The notes: generated from the letters alone by a model not told the origin. Counted from the first letter of the stretch, positions 15,099 to 24,056 are shown. The stretch: 64,000 nt of DNA from Cucumibacter marinus DSM 18995 (GCF_000429865.1 NZ_AUCR01000002.1:124001-188000), one strand, 5' to 3'. Numbers and translations: made by a program.

Positions 15099-15893
15099 TC
15101 AGGATTCGCCCTGCATCCGGGACTTGAAGAAGGCCAGGTGATTGTCCTGGGCCTTGATCATGCGCTCGCGATACTGGCCGTAGATCACGTCGGTATCGTG
15201 CAGGGTCACCCCTTCGATGGTCGGCGAGGCGAAGGTCGGCAGCTCGATGCCGCGATCGGCCAGGTTCTGCGCCGTGCGCGCCACCAGTTCGTGCATCATG
15301 GTCATGGCCAGAACCGTCGAGGAGCCGGCGACAGGCCGCGACCAGCCTTCGATCGGCACGATGGCATCTTCGACCGGTGAGCAGGTGTCGATGACGATGT
15401 CGGCGGCGTCCGCAAGTCGCTTGCCGGAGGAGTGGCTTGCAGGCTTGTCGAGATTGGACTTGGCGGTGATCGCAACCACGGTCATGCCACGCTTCTTGGC
15501 ATAGAGCGCCGTGTCGATGCCCGAGGAGTTGCGGCCCGAATGCCCGAAGATGACGATGCTGTCGCCTTCATTGAGCGGCTGGTGATCGAGGAATTTCTCG
15601 GCATAGTTCTCTGTACGCTCGAGCCAGAGCAGTTCGCGGACCCCGCCGGCGCCGAGCACGTTGTGCCACATCAGGCGCGGATCGGTCAGGGGGTTGAACC
15701 CGACATAGGAGCCGTAACGGGGGAAGGTTTCCTGAGCCGGAAGCACCGAGTGGCCGGAGCCGTAGAGGTGAACCAGGCCCTCTTTGGCGAGGGTATTGGC
15801 CAGCGCATCGGCTGCCGCAGTGAAAGCGTCGGCATTGGCCTCGGCAGCCTTTTCGGCGAGGGCGGCAAGCCGGCTGATATAGAGCGTACTCAT
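15099..15893 (-). CDS. SIS-domain protein (UPF0309-like)
   Basis: A 264-residue single SIS-domain protein. YGSGHS (near residue 45), FGHSGRNSSG and PVAGSSTVLAM are the phosphosugar-binding loops. SIS domains isomerise, deaminate or sense sugar phosphates. This family has no settled reaction that I know of. The cluster encodes NagA but no recognisable NagB deaminase, so this protein is a candidate to act on GlcN-6-P or another amino-sugar phosphate; that is inference. ATG 15893 follows AAGGAAAGG. It is co-directional with the GntR gene (25-base gap) and the ABC ATPase gene. Confidence 0.82.
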   Translation of the reverse strand: MSTLYISRLAALAEKAAEANADAFTAAADALANTLAKEGLVHLYGSGHSVLPAQETFPRYGSYVGFNPLTDPRLMWHNVLGAGGVRELLWLERTENYAEKFLDHQPLNEGDSIVIFGHSGRNSSGIDTALYAKKRGMTVVAITAKSNLDKPASHSSGKRLADAADIVIDTCSPVEDAIVPIEGWSRPVAGSSTVLAMTMMHELVARTAQNLADRGIELPTFASPTIEGVTLHDTDVIYGQYRERMIKAQDNHLAFFKSRMQGES

Positions 15894-15918
15894 AGGGGGA
15901 GGGGCCTTTCCTTGAAAA

Positions 15919-16665
15919 CTAGAAGTGCAATTTGGAGCGGATTTCGTAGCGATCGCCGCGCATGACCGAGAGGGTGAACTCGAAGGGTCCGCGGGCGTCG
16001 GAAGCAATGCGTTCGACGATGAAGGCCGGGCTACCGGCGGGAAGGTCGAGCAGTTCGGCGTCGGCGGACGGAACGGTGCCGACCCGGTAGACCTCGGTCG
16101 CTTCGCGCGGTGTGATGCCATAGCGGTTGCGCAGGATCTCGTAGAGCGAGGGGGCCTCTGTGCCGTGGTCGACAAAGCCGGGCACCCGGGCAAGGGGCAG
16201 ATAGGCGGTCTGGATGCCGATGGGCAGATCATTGCCGGCCCTCAGCCGCCTGAGTTTGGCGACGGGATCGCCCTTCTTGATTTCGAGCGCGTCGGCGACG
16301 TCCGCGGTGGCCTTCTCCCGGTCGAGCTCGAGAACGCGGGAACCGACAACCAGGCCAAGATTGGCCATTTCCTCGGTGAAGCTGGTGAGGCCGCGCACGC
16401 CGGCGACAACCGTCGAGCTGCGCACGAAAGTGCCGCGGCCGTGTTCGCGGCGCAGCAGTCCGGCTTCCTCGACATTGCGCAGGGCATGGCGGACGGTGAT
16501 CCGGCTGACCCCGAGCAGCTTGGAGAGCTTTTCTTCATTGGGCATCTGCGTGCCTTCGGGCCATACGCCCTTGACGATCATGGCGCGCAGGGCCTGTTCG
16601 GTCTGGTGCCACAAGGGCTCGGGCCGCGCCCGGTTCGGCAGGTCGATCCCCTCGAGATCGGTCAT
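15919..16665 (-). CDS. GntR-family regulator (HutC/UTRA subfamily)
   Basis: A 248-residue regulator. Winged helix about residues 16-85 (NEEKLSKLLGVSRITVRHAL, then EHGRGTFVR). The C-terminal UTRA ligand domain contains LPLARVPGF, SLYEILRNRYG and the closing FEFTLSVMRGDRYEI. UTRA regulators of this type, such as NagR/DasR, commonly sense amino-sugar phosphates, fitting this cluster. The ATG at 16665 overlaps the ROK kinase stop (ATGA, 16662-16665); a longer upstream frame runs through the kinase gene and is rejected. The imperfect palindrome at 20701-20720, between the transporter operon and nagA, is a plausible binding site. Confidence 0.9.
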   Translation of the reverse strand: MTDLEGIDLPNRARPEPLWHQTEQALRAMIVKGVWPEGTQMPNEEKLSKLLGVSRITVRHALRNVEEAGLLRREHGRGTFVRSSTVVAGVRGLTSFTEEMANLGLVVGSRVLELDREKATADVADALEIKKGDPVAKLRRLRAGNDLPIGIQTAYLPLARVPGFVDHGTEAPSLYEILRNRYGITPREATEVYRVGTVPSADAELLDLPAGSPAFIVERIASDARGPFEFTLSVMRGDRYEIRSKLHF

Positions 16666-17534
16666 TGGTCTCGCTCCCACAATTCGCTCCCCCTCGCTGC
16701 CAGCGCAGCGCCCAACAGACTTGCCCCCGCACCCAGGACACCCGCTCCGATGGTGATGGACCTGAGGTGAGGGGGTAGCTGCCGGCCCAGACTTGGCCGG
16801 ATCAGCGGTTCCAGAACATCCATGGCATCGGCCACGCCGCCGGAAACGATCACGGCCTCGGTGCCGAGCAGCGCAACTGGTCCGGCGAGCGCCGTCCCCA
16901 GCGCTTCCCCGACCGGCGTCAGCGCGGTGATGGCGGCTTGATCGCCCTGGCGGGCGGCGGCGATCAGCGCGGCTCCATTGGTGGGGCCGATGCTTTTGGC
17001 GATACGGTCGAGCGCCCGGCCAGAGGCATGACGCTCCAGCCAGCCATCGCTGCCATGCCCAGGGTCCGCCGCGTCGGCGCACGCCCAGCCGAAGGACGTG
17101 GCGCCACCGCCGGCACCCCTGACGATCCGCCCGTCGACAAGCGCCGCGGAACCGATGCCGGTGCCGATAGCCAACAAGATCGCGTGGCGGACCTTGGCGG
17201 CGGCGCCGGTCTCGGCTTCAGCAAGCAGCGCCAGCTGGGCGTCATTGCCAAGCGCGATGTCGAGGCCGCCAAACTCAGAGGCTAAATCGAAGCCGTCGAG
17301 AAAGGGCAGGTTGGGAATCCAGGCGCAGGTTGTGCCTCGGGTGAGACCCGGCACGGCAACACCGAGCGCTGCAGGCCGATGGCCTGAAACCAGCCGACCG
17401 ACCATCTCGAGAAACCCGGCACGATCGGCGGGGGCGGGCCAGTGTCCGGCCGCCTCGATCGCTTTTGCTCCATCACGGAGGAGCCCGGCGCGCAGATTGG
17501 TGCCGCCCAGATCGATGGCGAGAATTGCGCTCAT
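16662..17534 (-). CDS. ROK-family sugar kinase-like protein
   Basis: A 290-residue protein of the ROK (repressor/ORF/kinase) family. The N-terminal phosphate loop is LAIDLGGTNLRAG, LAIGTGIGSA is the second phosphate motif, and GNDAQLALLAE carries the catalytic Asp. The usual ROK zinc motif (His, then CxCGxxGC) is not present: the matching segment is GWACADAADPGHGSDGWLE with one Cys. It therefore either lacks zinc or belongs to a divergent branch. Probable role: phosphorylation of imported GlcNAc or a related amino sugar before NagA. Overlaps with the permease gene (17531-17534) and regulator gene show tight operon organisation. Confidence 0.85.
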   Translation of the reverse strand: MSAILAIDLGGTNLRAGLLRDGAKAIEAAGHWPAPADRAGFLEMVGRLVSGHRPAALGVAVPGLTRGTTCAWIPNLPFLDGFDLASEFGGLDIALGNDAQLALLAEAETGAAAKVRHAILLAIGTGIGSAALVDGRIVRGAGGGATSFGWACADAADPGHGSDGWLERHASGRALDRIAKSIGPTNGAALIAAARQGDQAAITALTPVGEALGTALAGPVALLGTEAVIVSGGVADAMDVLEPLIRPSLGRQLPPHLRSITIGAGVLGAGASLLGAALAARGSELWERDQ

Positions 17535-18397
17535 CCCTTCACCCCCGTCGAGACGATGCTGTCGACAAAGAAGCGCTGCAGGAAGACGAAGAGCACCAGC
17601 GGCGGCAGCACGGCGAGGGTCGCGCCGGCCATGACCAGGCCCGTGTTCATGGCGCCCCGGTTATAGCTGAGGAGCCGTCCCAGGCTCAGAACGATCGGAT
17701 AATCATCCGTATTCCCCTGCAGGATGGTGAGCGGCCACAGATAAGTGTTCCAGTGGAAAACGAAGGCGAACAGGGCCAAGGCGGCGATTGCGGGCACGAC
17801 CGCCGGAGCAACCACGGAGAAGACGATGCGCAATTCGGAGGCGCCGTCGACCCGGGCCGCATCGATGAGATCATCGGGCACGCCGGCGATGAACTGGCGC
17901 ATCAGGAAAATGCCGAAGGCGTTGGCAAGGTTGGGCACAATCACCCCGACCAGGCTCGCATTCAGACCCATGGAGTTGACCATGCGATAGAGCGGGATCA
18001 GGGTGACGATGGGCGGCAGGAACATCGTCGAGATCAGGAGCGCAAAAACGAGATTGCGGCCACGGAAGCGGTATTTGGCGAAAGCGTAGCCCGCCATCAG
18101 AGATGTGATGAGAATGCCCAATGTCGTCGTGGTCGCGATGATCGCCGAGTTGGTGAAGGACCGCCCCGCATTGATGACGCCGGAGACCTCGGAATAGGCC
18201 TCGAGTGACGGGGTCTTGGGGATCCAGACCGGTGGCACCTGCATGCTTTCGGCGGGTGTCTTGAAGCTCGACAGCACCATCCAGACGAGCGGGAAGGCGG
18301 CAACGATCGAAATGGCGATGATCGCGAAGATGAGCGCGTAGTGAGACAGGCCGGCCTGGTTGGCCCGGAACGGAGCGCGACGGGTTGAACCGGTCAT
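17531..18397 (-). CDS. Sugar ABC transporter permease (MalG/UgpE type)
   Basis: A 288-residue inner-membrane protein with six predicted helices (first about residues 20-43). The EAA loop DDLIDAARVDGASELRIVF and the carbohydrate-permease segment FHWNTYLWPLTIL place it in the MalG-like CUT1 group. Overlapping starts and stops with the partner permease (18394-18397) and the ROK gene show one transcript. It forms the translocation channel with the product of 18394-19290. Confidence 0.93.
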   Translation of the reverse strand: MTGSTRRAPFRANQAGLSHYALIFAIIAISIVAAFPLVWMVLSSFKTPAESMQVPPVWIPKTPSLEAYSEVSGVINAGRSFTNSAIIATTTTLGILITSLMAGYAFAKYRFRGRNLVFALLISTMFLPPIVTLIPLYRMVNSMGLNASLVGVIVPNLANAFGIFLMRQFIAGVPDDLIDAARVDGASELRIVFSVVAPAVVPAIAALALFAFVFHWNTYLWPLTILQGNTDDYPIVLSLGRLLSYNRGAMNTGLVMAGATLAVLPPLVLFVFLQRFFVDSIVSTGVKG

Positions 18398-19290
18398 TCC
18401 TCGTTTCCTTTCCGGGCAAAGGCGAACAGGGCGATAATCACGACAATCAGCGAGAGCATCAGCATCACAGCCATGGCCGAGCCAATGCCGCCCTGCGCGC
18501 GTTCAATGCCGACCCGGCGAATATGATAGGTGAGCACGTTGGTGGCGCCCGCCGGGCCGCCCTGGGTGATCAGGGCCACCGGCTCGAAGACCTGCACGGC
18601 GTTGATGACCGCGATGACCGCAGAGAACAGCAAGGTGCGCCGCAGCAGCGGCAGCGTGACGCCGAAGAATTCCTGGATCGCGTTGGCACCGTCGATCCGC
18701 GCGGCTTCATAGAGCGAAGGCGGGATCTGGGTGAGCCCGGCAATGGCGAGCACGGTGAAATAGCCCACCTGCTGCCAGACATTGAGAATGACGATGGAGA
18801 CAAGCGCGGTGTCGGGCGAGGACAGCCAGGGCTGCTCCCCGATGCCGATCACGGCGAGGATCTGGTTGATCGGGCCTTCGGTCGGTGAATAAAGCTTCGA
18901 CCAGACCAGCGCGACGGCGATCATCGGTACCATGTAGGTGGCGAACAGCACGGTCCGGAGAAAGGTCCCCCCGCGCACCCGGCGCTGATAGACCAGCAGT
19001 CCGAGCAGCACGGAAAGCGGCAGAATGATTACCACCGACAAGGCGGTGTAGATCGCGGTGTTGGTAAAGGCGCGTTTGAAGTCCCGGCCCACCGAAAGGG
19101 GTCCGAAGATGTCTTCATAATTGCGCAGGCCGACAAACTCGGCGGTGTTGAAGCCCGTCTGGCTCGACCACTGGTGAAAAGAGAGCCAGATGGTGAGCAG
19201 CATCGGCACGAAGATGAATACGCCGATCAGGATGACGGCCGGGGCCAGCATGGTGGCGACGGGTTGTTTCGATACAGCGTTCATCGACAT
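18394..19290 (-). CDS. Sugar ABC transporter permease (MalF/UgpA type)
   Basis: A 298-residue permease with six hydrophobic segments (first about residues 12-33, ATMLAPAVILIGVFIFVPML). The EAA loop is PSLYEAARIDGANAIQEFF. QPWLSSPDTAL is typical of the MalF/UgpA subgroup. It lies 72 bases after the binding-protein gene, a usual arrangement in which the binding protein is made in excess. Partner of the MalG-type permease immediately downstream. Confidence 0.93.
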   Translation of the reverse strand: MSMNAVSKQPVATMLAPAVILIGVFIFVPMLLTIWLSFHQWSSQTGFNTAEFVGLRNYEDIFGPLSVGRDFKRAFTNTAIYTALSVVIILPLSVLLGLLVYQRRVRGGTFLRTVLFATYMVPMIAVALVWSKLYSPTEGPINQILAVIGIGEQPWLSSPDTALVSIVILNVWQQVGYFTVLAIAGLTQIPPSLYEAARIDGANAIQEFFGVTLPLLRRTLLFSAVIAVINAVQVFEPVALITQGGPAGATNVLTYHIRRVGIERAQGGIGSAMAVMLMLSLIVVIIALFAFARKGNEE

Positions 19291-19362
19291 ATGCGATCGG
19301 CCGGCTCCGGTCTGGGGTCGGCAGGCACGATATCGCGCCTGCCGCAGGTTTTGGGTCCGTAT

Positions 19363-20643
19363 TTAGCGCTGCGCGCGCTCGAGGATCGCCGTTGCGTCGG
19401 CCTGGGCGTTTGCCTGCGCTTCCTCAGCGCTGACCTGGCCGTACTCAAGTGCCTCGATGGTCTGCTGAAGCGCTTCGGTGAATTCCTGTCCGCCCAGCAC
19501 GACCGGGAAGGCCGTTGCGTTTTCCAGCACCGAGACATAGCCGGCGAGGAAGTCGCGATCGAGATCGCCTTCATAGGCGGTCACGTCCGAGGCGCGCGAG
19601 GGCAGAATGCCCATCGACATCAGAATACCGGACATGGCAGAGGCGCCATTTTCGCCGGATTCCGGGCTGTTGAGCCAGTCGAGGAAGGCCCAGGCTGCTT
19701 CACGCTCGGCATCCGAGGCACCCGCATTCACAACGGTGAGCCAGGAGTAGGAGATCGACCGGGCGGTGTCCCCGCTCGGACCGACCGGGATCGGTGCGGT
19801 GGCGATGTTCTCGAAAGCGTCGCCCATACCGGCCTTCAGCGCGCTTTCCCACCAGTTGGCCATGATGATCATGCCGGTGTTGCCGGACACGAAATTGTCG
19901 AGGAACGGGCCGGTGGTATTGGCATCAGCCGTGCCCATGGCGGGAACGGTGTAGCCCTTTTCGACCATTGTCTCGTAGAGCGCGAAGGTCTCGCCCGCGG
20001 CGTCGGTGTCGAGGGCCGGCTTGCCGTCAACGACAAGGCTGCCGCCATTGGAAACCAGCAGCGACGAGAAGGGATGAACCACCCCGGCAGCCCATGAGTT
20101 GATGAGGCCAAAGCCCTGGCGGCCCGCTTCCGCATCGGTGATCGCGGCAGCAGCGGCCTCAAGTTCGGCCCAGGTGGCTGGCGGGCCGTCGAGCCCGGCT
20201 TCTTCGAACAGTGCCTTGTTATAGTTGAGGGCGTAGACGTTGATCTCGTTCGGAATGCCATAGACCGTGCCATCGACGCTGGCTGCAGCGGCGATGCCGG
20301 CAGGCCATGCTTCATTGACTTCGCTCGAGACCGCGTCGGGTGCAGCCTCAACGAGGCCGTCCCGAACCAGTTCGGGCAGCCAGAGGTCATAGATGCCGGC
20401 AATTGTGGTGCCGCCACCGGCGCGGATGGTGGTCAGCAGATCGCCGAAGGGCACCGCGCGGACGGAAACCGACACGTCGGGATTGGATTCGGCAAAATCG
20501 GCGGCGGCGTCTTCCAGCAGGGCGACGGTGTCCGGCGCCCAGTGGGTCAGATAGGACAGCTCCACCGGTTCGGCGAAGGCAGTGCTGTTCATCAGCGCTG
20601 CAGCCAGCATGCCGGTGGCGATCATTGTTGTCGGTGTTTTCAT
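19363..20643 (-). CDS. Sugar ABC transporter substrate-binding protein (family 1)
   Basis: A 426-residue periplasmic binding protein. Signal peptide MKTPTTMIATGMLAAALM to about residue 24 (AFAEP). The body has family-1 (SBP_bac_1) features: ELSYLTHWAPDTVALLEDAA, YGIPNEINVYALNYNKALF and PATWAELEAAA. First gene of the transporter operon, expressed leftward from the 113-base region shared with nagA. Family-1 proteins bind mono- to oligosaccharides; with NagA across the promoter, GlcNAc or a chitin/peptidoglycan-derived amino sugar is the best guess. Confidence 0.92.
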   Translation of the reverse strand: MKTPTTMIATGMLAAALMNSTAFAEPVELSYLTHWAPDTVALLEDAAADFAESNPDVSVSVRAVPFGDLLTTIRAGGGTTIAGIYDLWLPELVRDGLVEAAPDAVSSEVNEAWPAGIAAAASVDGTVYGIPNEINVYALNYNKALFEEAGLDGPPATWAELEAAAAAITDAEAGRQGFGLINSWAAGVVHPFSSLLVSNGGSLVVDGKPALDTDAAGETFALYETMVEKGYTVPAMGTADANTTGPFLDNFVSGNTGMIIMANWWESALKAGMGDAFENIATAPIPVGPSGDTARSISYSWLTVVNAGASDAEREAAWAFLDWLNSPESGENGASAMSGILMSMGILPSRASDVTAYEGDLDRDFLAGYVSVLENATAFPVVLGGQEFTEALQQTIEALEYGQVSAEEAQANAQADATAILERAQR

Positions 20644-20700
20644 TGTCAGGAACCTCCCAAGCGTGAGTGCGAACAGGGCATAAGCTCCCTGTTGGCAAAT

Positions 20701-20720
20701 TGGTTATAACATTATAATCA
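20701..20720. promoter_or_regulatory. Imperfect palindrome, candidate GntR/UTRA operator
   Basis: TGGTTATAA-CA-TTATAATCA has 9-base arms with one mismatch and lies in the 113-base divergent promoter between the binding-protein gene and nagA. It is strikingly AT-rich for this region. HutC-type GntR sites often begin TGGT, which supports binding by the regulator encoded at 15919-16665, but this is inference. Confidence 0.5.
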
Positions 20721-20756
20721 CTGCTGGCAAGAGGTGCAGTTGAACGGAGAGCATAA

Positions 20757-21851
20757 ATGCCGGTTTTCACGGGCCAGGTCGTGACCCCCATCGGGATCGA
20801 AAGCGCGCGTATCATCGTTGAAGGCGACCGGATCGAGAGGATAGAGCGGGTTCCGGGTCAGCGCGGCTCGCTGATTGTGCCGGGCTTCATCGATCTGCAT
20901 TGTCACGGGGGCGGCGGTGCCGATGTCATGGAAGGCGCCGAATCCGTGAAGAGGATGGCCGAGGTTCACACCCGGCACGGCACAACATCGCTTCTGGCGA
21001 CCACCATGACGGACAGCGTGGAGGCGGTCGAATCTGCTCTCAACGGAATCGGTGCGGCGATGAATGTCGCCCAACCCGGTAGCGCTGCGGTTCTCGGCGT
21101 GCACCTGGAAGGGCCGTTTATTTCACCGGACAAGCTGGGGGCGCAGCCCGATGCTGCGATCCCCGGTGACCTCGACCTGATCAAACGCTGGATGGCGCTT
21201 GCGCCGATCAGAGTCGTGACCTGCGCGCCGGAAGCTGATCCGGAAGGAACACTGACTGCTTTCCTCAACCGGTCAGGCGTGCGGGTCCAGATCGGTCATT
21301 CGGACTGCTCCTACGAGACTGCGGCGCGATGTTTCGAGAGCGGACGGCACGGGGTCACGCATATGTTCAATGCCATGTCCGCCCTCAATCACAGGGCGCC
21401 CGGGGTCGCCGGGGCGGCGCTGGCCCATGCCGAGTTTGCCGAGCTCATTCCCGATCTCCTGCACGTTCATCCGGGTGCAATTCGCGCCGCGTTGAGGGCG
21501 ATCCCGCAGCTCTATGCGGTGACTGATGCCACTCCGGCCGCGGGCATGCCGGACGGCGATTTCCGGCTCGGGACCCAGCTTGTCCGCAAGTGCGGCAACG
21601 GGGTGCGGCTGGCGGATGGCACGCTCGCCGGGTCCAGCCTGACCATGATCGATGCTTTCCGCAACCTCGTCTCGATCGGCATGAACGTGGCCGAGGCGGC
21701 GCGACGGTGCTCGACCATTCCCGCCGACTATCTGGGGCTCACCGATCGGGGGCGGTTATGCGCCGGCGCGGTGGCGGATCTTTTGGTCCTCGGCGAAGAC
21801 CTGACCCTGCAGCAAGTTTGCGTTGCAGGCGAGATGGTCGAAACGGGGTAG
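20757..21851 (+). CDS. nagA: N-acetylglucosamine-6-phosphate deacetylase
   Basis: A 364-residue amidohydrolase. PGFIDLHCHGGGG gives H48/H50, HLEGPF gives the metal ligand E119, IGHSDCSYETA gives H181, GVTHMFNAMSALNHR gives H202, and VTDATPAAG gives catalytic D257. These are the NagA metal and substrate positions. It removes acetyl from GlcNAc-6-P to give GlcN-6-P in the cytosol. ATG 20757 follows CGGAGAG. It is divergent from the sugar transporter operon and shares its promoter region; the kinase in that operon would supply GlcNAc-6-P. No NagB deaminase is encoded in the window. Confidence 0.93.
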   Translation: MPVFTGQVVTPIGIESARIIVEGDRIERIERVPGQRGSLIVPGFIDLHCHGGGGADVMEGAESVKRMAEVHTRHGTTSLLATTMTDSVEAVESALNGIGAAMNVAQPGSAAVLGVHLEGPFISPDKLGAQPDAAIPGDLDLIKRWMALAPIRVVTCAPEADPEGTLTAFLNRSGVRVQIGHSDCSYETAARCFESGRHGVTHMFNAMSALNHRAPGVAGAALAHAEFAELIPDLLHVHPGAIRAALRAIPQLYAVTDATPAAGMPDGDFRLGTQLVRKCGNGVRLADGTLAGSSLTMIDAFRNLVSIGMNVAEAARRCSTIPADYLGLTDRGRLCAGAVADLLVLGEDLTLQQVCVAGEMVETG

Positions 21852-21867
21852 GGCCTGCATCGCCGGC

Positions 21868-22845
21868 TCAATCGCCCAGCGTGTCGGCCACATAGGCACC
21901 GCGCTGGCCCATCGGCTTTTCGGGCGGGATGGTGGTGTCGAGTGCGGACTGATGTTCGGCCTCGGCATTGAGTTCGTCGCCCATGACCACGGCCATGATC
22001 GAGATCCACAGCCAGGTCAGAAAGCCGATGATCGCGCCCAGCGAACCGTAAGTGGCGCTGTAATTGCCGAAGTTCGCCACATACCAGGAGAAGGTGGAAG
22101 AGACGACCAGAATGGCGATCACCGCAAACAGGGCCCCCGGGGTGACCCAGCGCCATTTGGCATCCGTCCGGCTTGGCCCGAGCCGGTAGAGAACGGCTAA
22201 CCCCACGATCAGCATCACGGTGAGGAAGGCAAAGCTGAGTACGCGGACTGCGAGCCCGGCGAGGAATTCGACCGGGATTATCGCCAATATGGCGGGCAGA
22301 ACCACGACAATCGTGATCGAAATGACCGCCAGCAGGGCGGCACCGAACGTCAGCAGCAGCGCCAGAAGGTTGAGATGGATGAAACCGCGCTTTTCGGTCT
22401 CTCCATAGGCGATGTTCATGGCCTCGAACAGGCCCTTCACGCCCAGGCTCGCCCCCCAGAGTGCCACGGCAAGCGCGATCAGCAGGGCGAGGCCCAGCGT
22501 GTCATCGCTTTCTGAGGCGATGCGTGTCAGCTGCGTTCTGAGCAGCTCGAGCCCGCCGGGTGGCACAATCCCCTGCAAGAGCGACATCTGTTCAGTGATC
22601 GAGACCGGATCAGAGAACAATCCGTAGATCGAGACGATGATACTGAGCGCGGGCACGAGAGCGATGAGCATGTAGAGGGTCACGCCAGCCGAGACCAGCA
22701 TCACCCTGTCTTCGAGAAAGCTCCAGGCCGTTCTGCGCAGAATCTGCTTCCAACCCCGCGGTGCGATACGGCGCGGCTTGTCCGCCTGCCGGCCGATATC
22801 GGGGCGGCGTAGCTCGCTCTCCGTCTTCGTTTGCTCGTGCGGCAT
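21868..22845 (-). CDS. YihY/BrkB-family inner-membrane protein
   Basis: A 325-residue membrane protein with about six hydrophobic segments starting near residue 50 (RVMLVSAGVTLYMLIALVPAL). GWKQILRRTAW before it and FAVIAILVVSSTFSWYV later are typical of the YihY/BrkB family (once called tRNA-processing RNase BN in error). Function is uncertain, possibly an exporter. ATG 22845 is chosen over TTG 22857. It converges on nagA with a 16-base gap. The C-terminal tail is charged and cytoplasmic. Confidence 0.88.
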   Translation of the reverse strand: MPHEQTKTESELRRPDIGRQADKPRRIAPRGWKQILRRTAWSFLEDRVMLVSAGVTLYMLIALVPALSIIVSIYGLFSDPVSITEQMSLLQGIVPPGGLELLRTQLTRIASESDDTLGLALLIALAVALWGASLGVKGLFEAMNIAYGETEKRGFIHLNLLALLLTFGAALLAVISITIVVVLPAILAIIPVEFLAGLAVRVLSFAFLTVMLIVGLAVLYRLGPSRTDAKWRWVTPGALFAVIAILVVSSTFSWYVANFGNYSATYGSLGAIIGFLTWLWISIMAVVMGDELNAEAEHQSALDTTIPPEKPMGQRGAYVADTLGD

Positions 22846-23038
22846 GGACCCGAACAACGCGATGCTGGCCTCAAGTGTTCCATCGAAAGGGGAACGTCGG
22901 TGACCCAGGCGCGTTTGAAAAGAGTGTTCGCCCGAAACCCGATATGTTCAATCTGAGTGAGGAGGGGTAGCCACCATCCTTCGTGCCGTTCTGTTCGCGG
23001 TTGGCCTTTTCCTGATCTGGCAGTTCGCCGGAGCGATT

Positions 23039-23980
23039 GTGCTGATCTTTGCCGCCTGTCTGGTGGCGATTGTGCTCAAATCGATCTCGGGCCTTGTGTC
23101 GCGGCTGTTGCGTCTCCCGCACGCCATCAGCCTGCCTGTCAGCCTGATCGCCATTGCTGGCGCGTTCTCCGGCGTCGTTCTGCTGCTCGGGCTCAGAGTG
23201 CAGAGCGACTTCTCCTATCTGTGGCAACAGGTGCCGGTCTATCTCAACCGCGAGTTTGGCAATCTCGGTATCGATTTCTCGTTCGAGGACGTTTTCGACG
23301 AAATCACGGGGACAGGTGGGTGGGCCGGCCTGCTGGGCGGGCTTGCCAATTACACGGTGGCGACGGTCAGCCTCGCGACGACCACCGTGCTTGTGATCGC
23401 GGGCGGGATATTTCTGGCGGCGCGGCCCGACACCTATGTTGAAATCCTTGTGCGGTTGATGCCCAAGGATCAGGAAGACCGGGTCCGGTCCGTCTTGACC
23501 AATCTCGGCAATGCGCTCGAGAACTGGCTGTTCGGACAGTTCGCCTTGATGATCGGGATCGGGGTGACGACGACGATCGGGCTGATGATCATCGGTCTTC
23601 CCTCGGCACTCGGCCTCGGACTGCTGGCAGGGCTGCTGGAATTCATTCCCGTGGCCGGCCCCATCGCGGCAGCGGTGCCCGCCATTCTGGTTGCGCTATC
23701 CGTCGGTTATGTCGATGCGATGTGGACTGCCGCGCTCTATCTGGTCATCCAGCAGGTCGAGAGCGCGGTCTTCGTGCCGCTGGTGCAGCGACGGGCCGTC
23801 AGCCTGCCGCCGGCGCTCGGGCTGTTCAGCATCGTCGTTTTCGGGATCTGGTTCGGGCCGCTCGGCATCATCCTCTCAGCGCCGCTGGCTGTCTGCGTCC
23901 ATCTCCTGGTCGTGCAGCTCTATTCACGCGACAGGCTGGGATGGGATGTTGAGATACCGGGCGCAAAGAATCCCGGGTGA
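23039..23980 (+). CDS. AI-2E/PerM-family transporter (true N-terminus probably further upstream)
   Basis: A polytopic membrane protein of the AI-2E exporter family: LPSALGLGLLAGLLEFIPVA, then AVFVPLVQRRAVSLPPALGL and FGPLGIILSAPLAV. From GTG 23039 (GGAG five bases before) it has 313 residues, but the same frame is clearly coding back to about 22970 (RAVLFAVGLFLIWQFAGAIV, the rest of helix 1) and has no ATG/GTG/TTG there. A strong GAGGAGGGG at 22959-22967 lies 8 bases before an ATC at 22976. Alternatively one G is missing from the GGGG run at 22964-22967, which would join ATG 22943 to this frame. See findings. Confidence 0.85.
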   Translation: MLIFAACLVAIVLKSISGLVSRLLRLPHAISLPVSLIAIAGAFSGVVLLLGLRVQSDFSYLWQQVPVYLNREFGNLGIDFSFEDVFDEITGTGGWAGLLGGLANYTVATVSLATTTVLVIAGGIFLAARPDTYVEILVRLMPKDQEDRVRSVLTNLGNALENWLFGQFALMIGIGVTTTIGLMIIGLPSALGLGLLAGLLEFIPVAGPIAAAVPAILVALSVGYVDAMWTAALYLVIQQVESAVFVPLVQRRAVSLPPALGLFSIVVFGIWFGPLGIILSAPLAVCVHLLVVQLYSRDRLGWDVEIPGAKNPG

Positions 23981-24056
23981 CGTACGGGTGCAAGCCATAG
24001 ATGGGTCCGGCGGGCGACGACCGCCCACCGGTCAAATTGTTTTCGCCGGCGACCCT

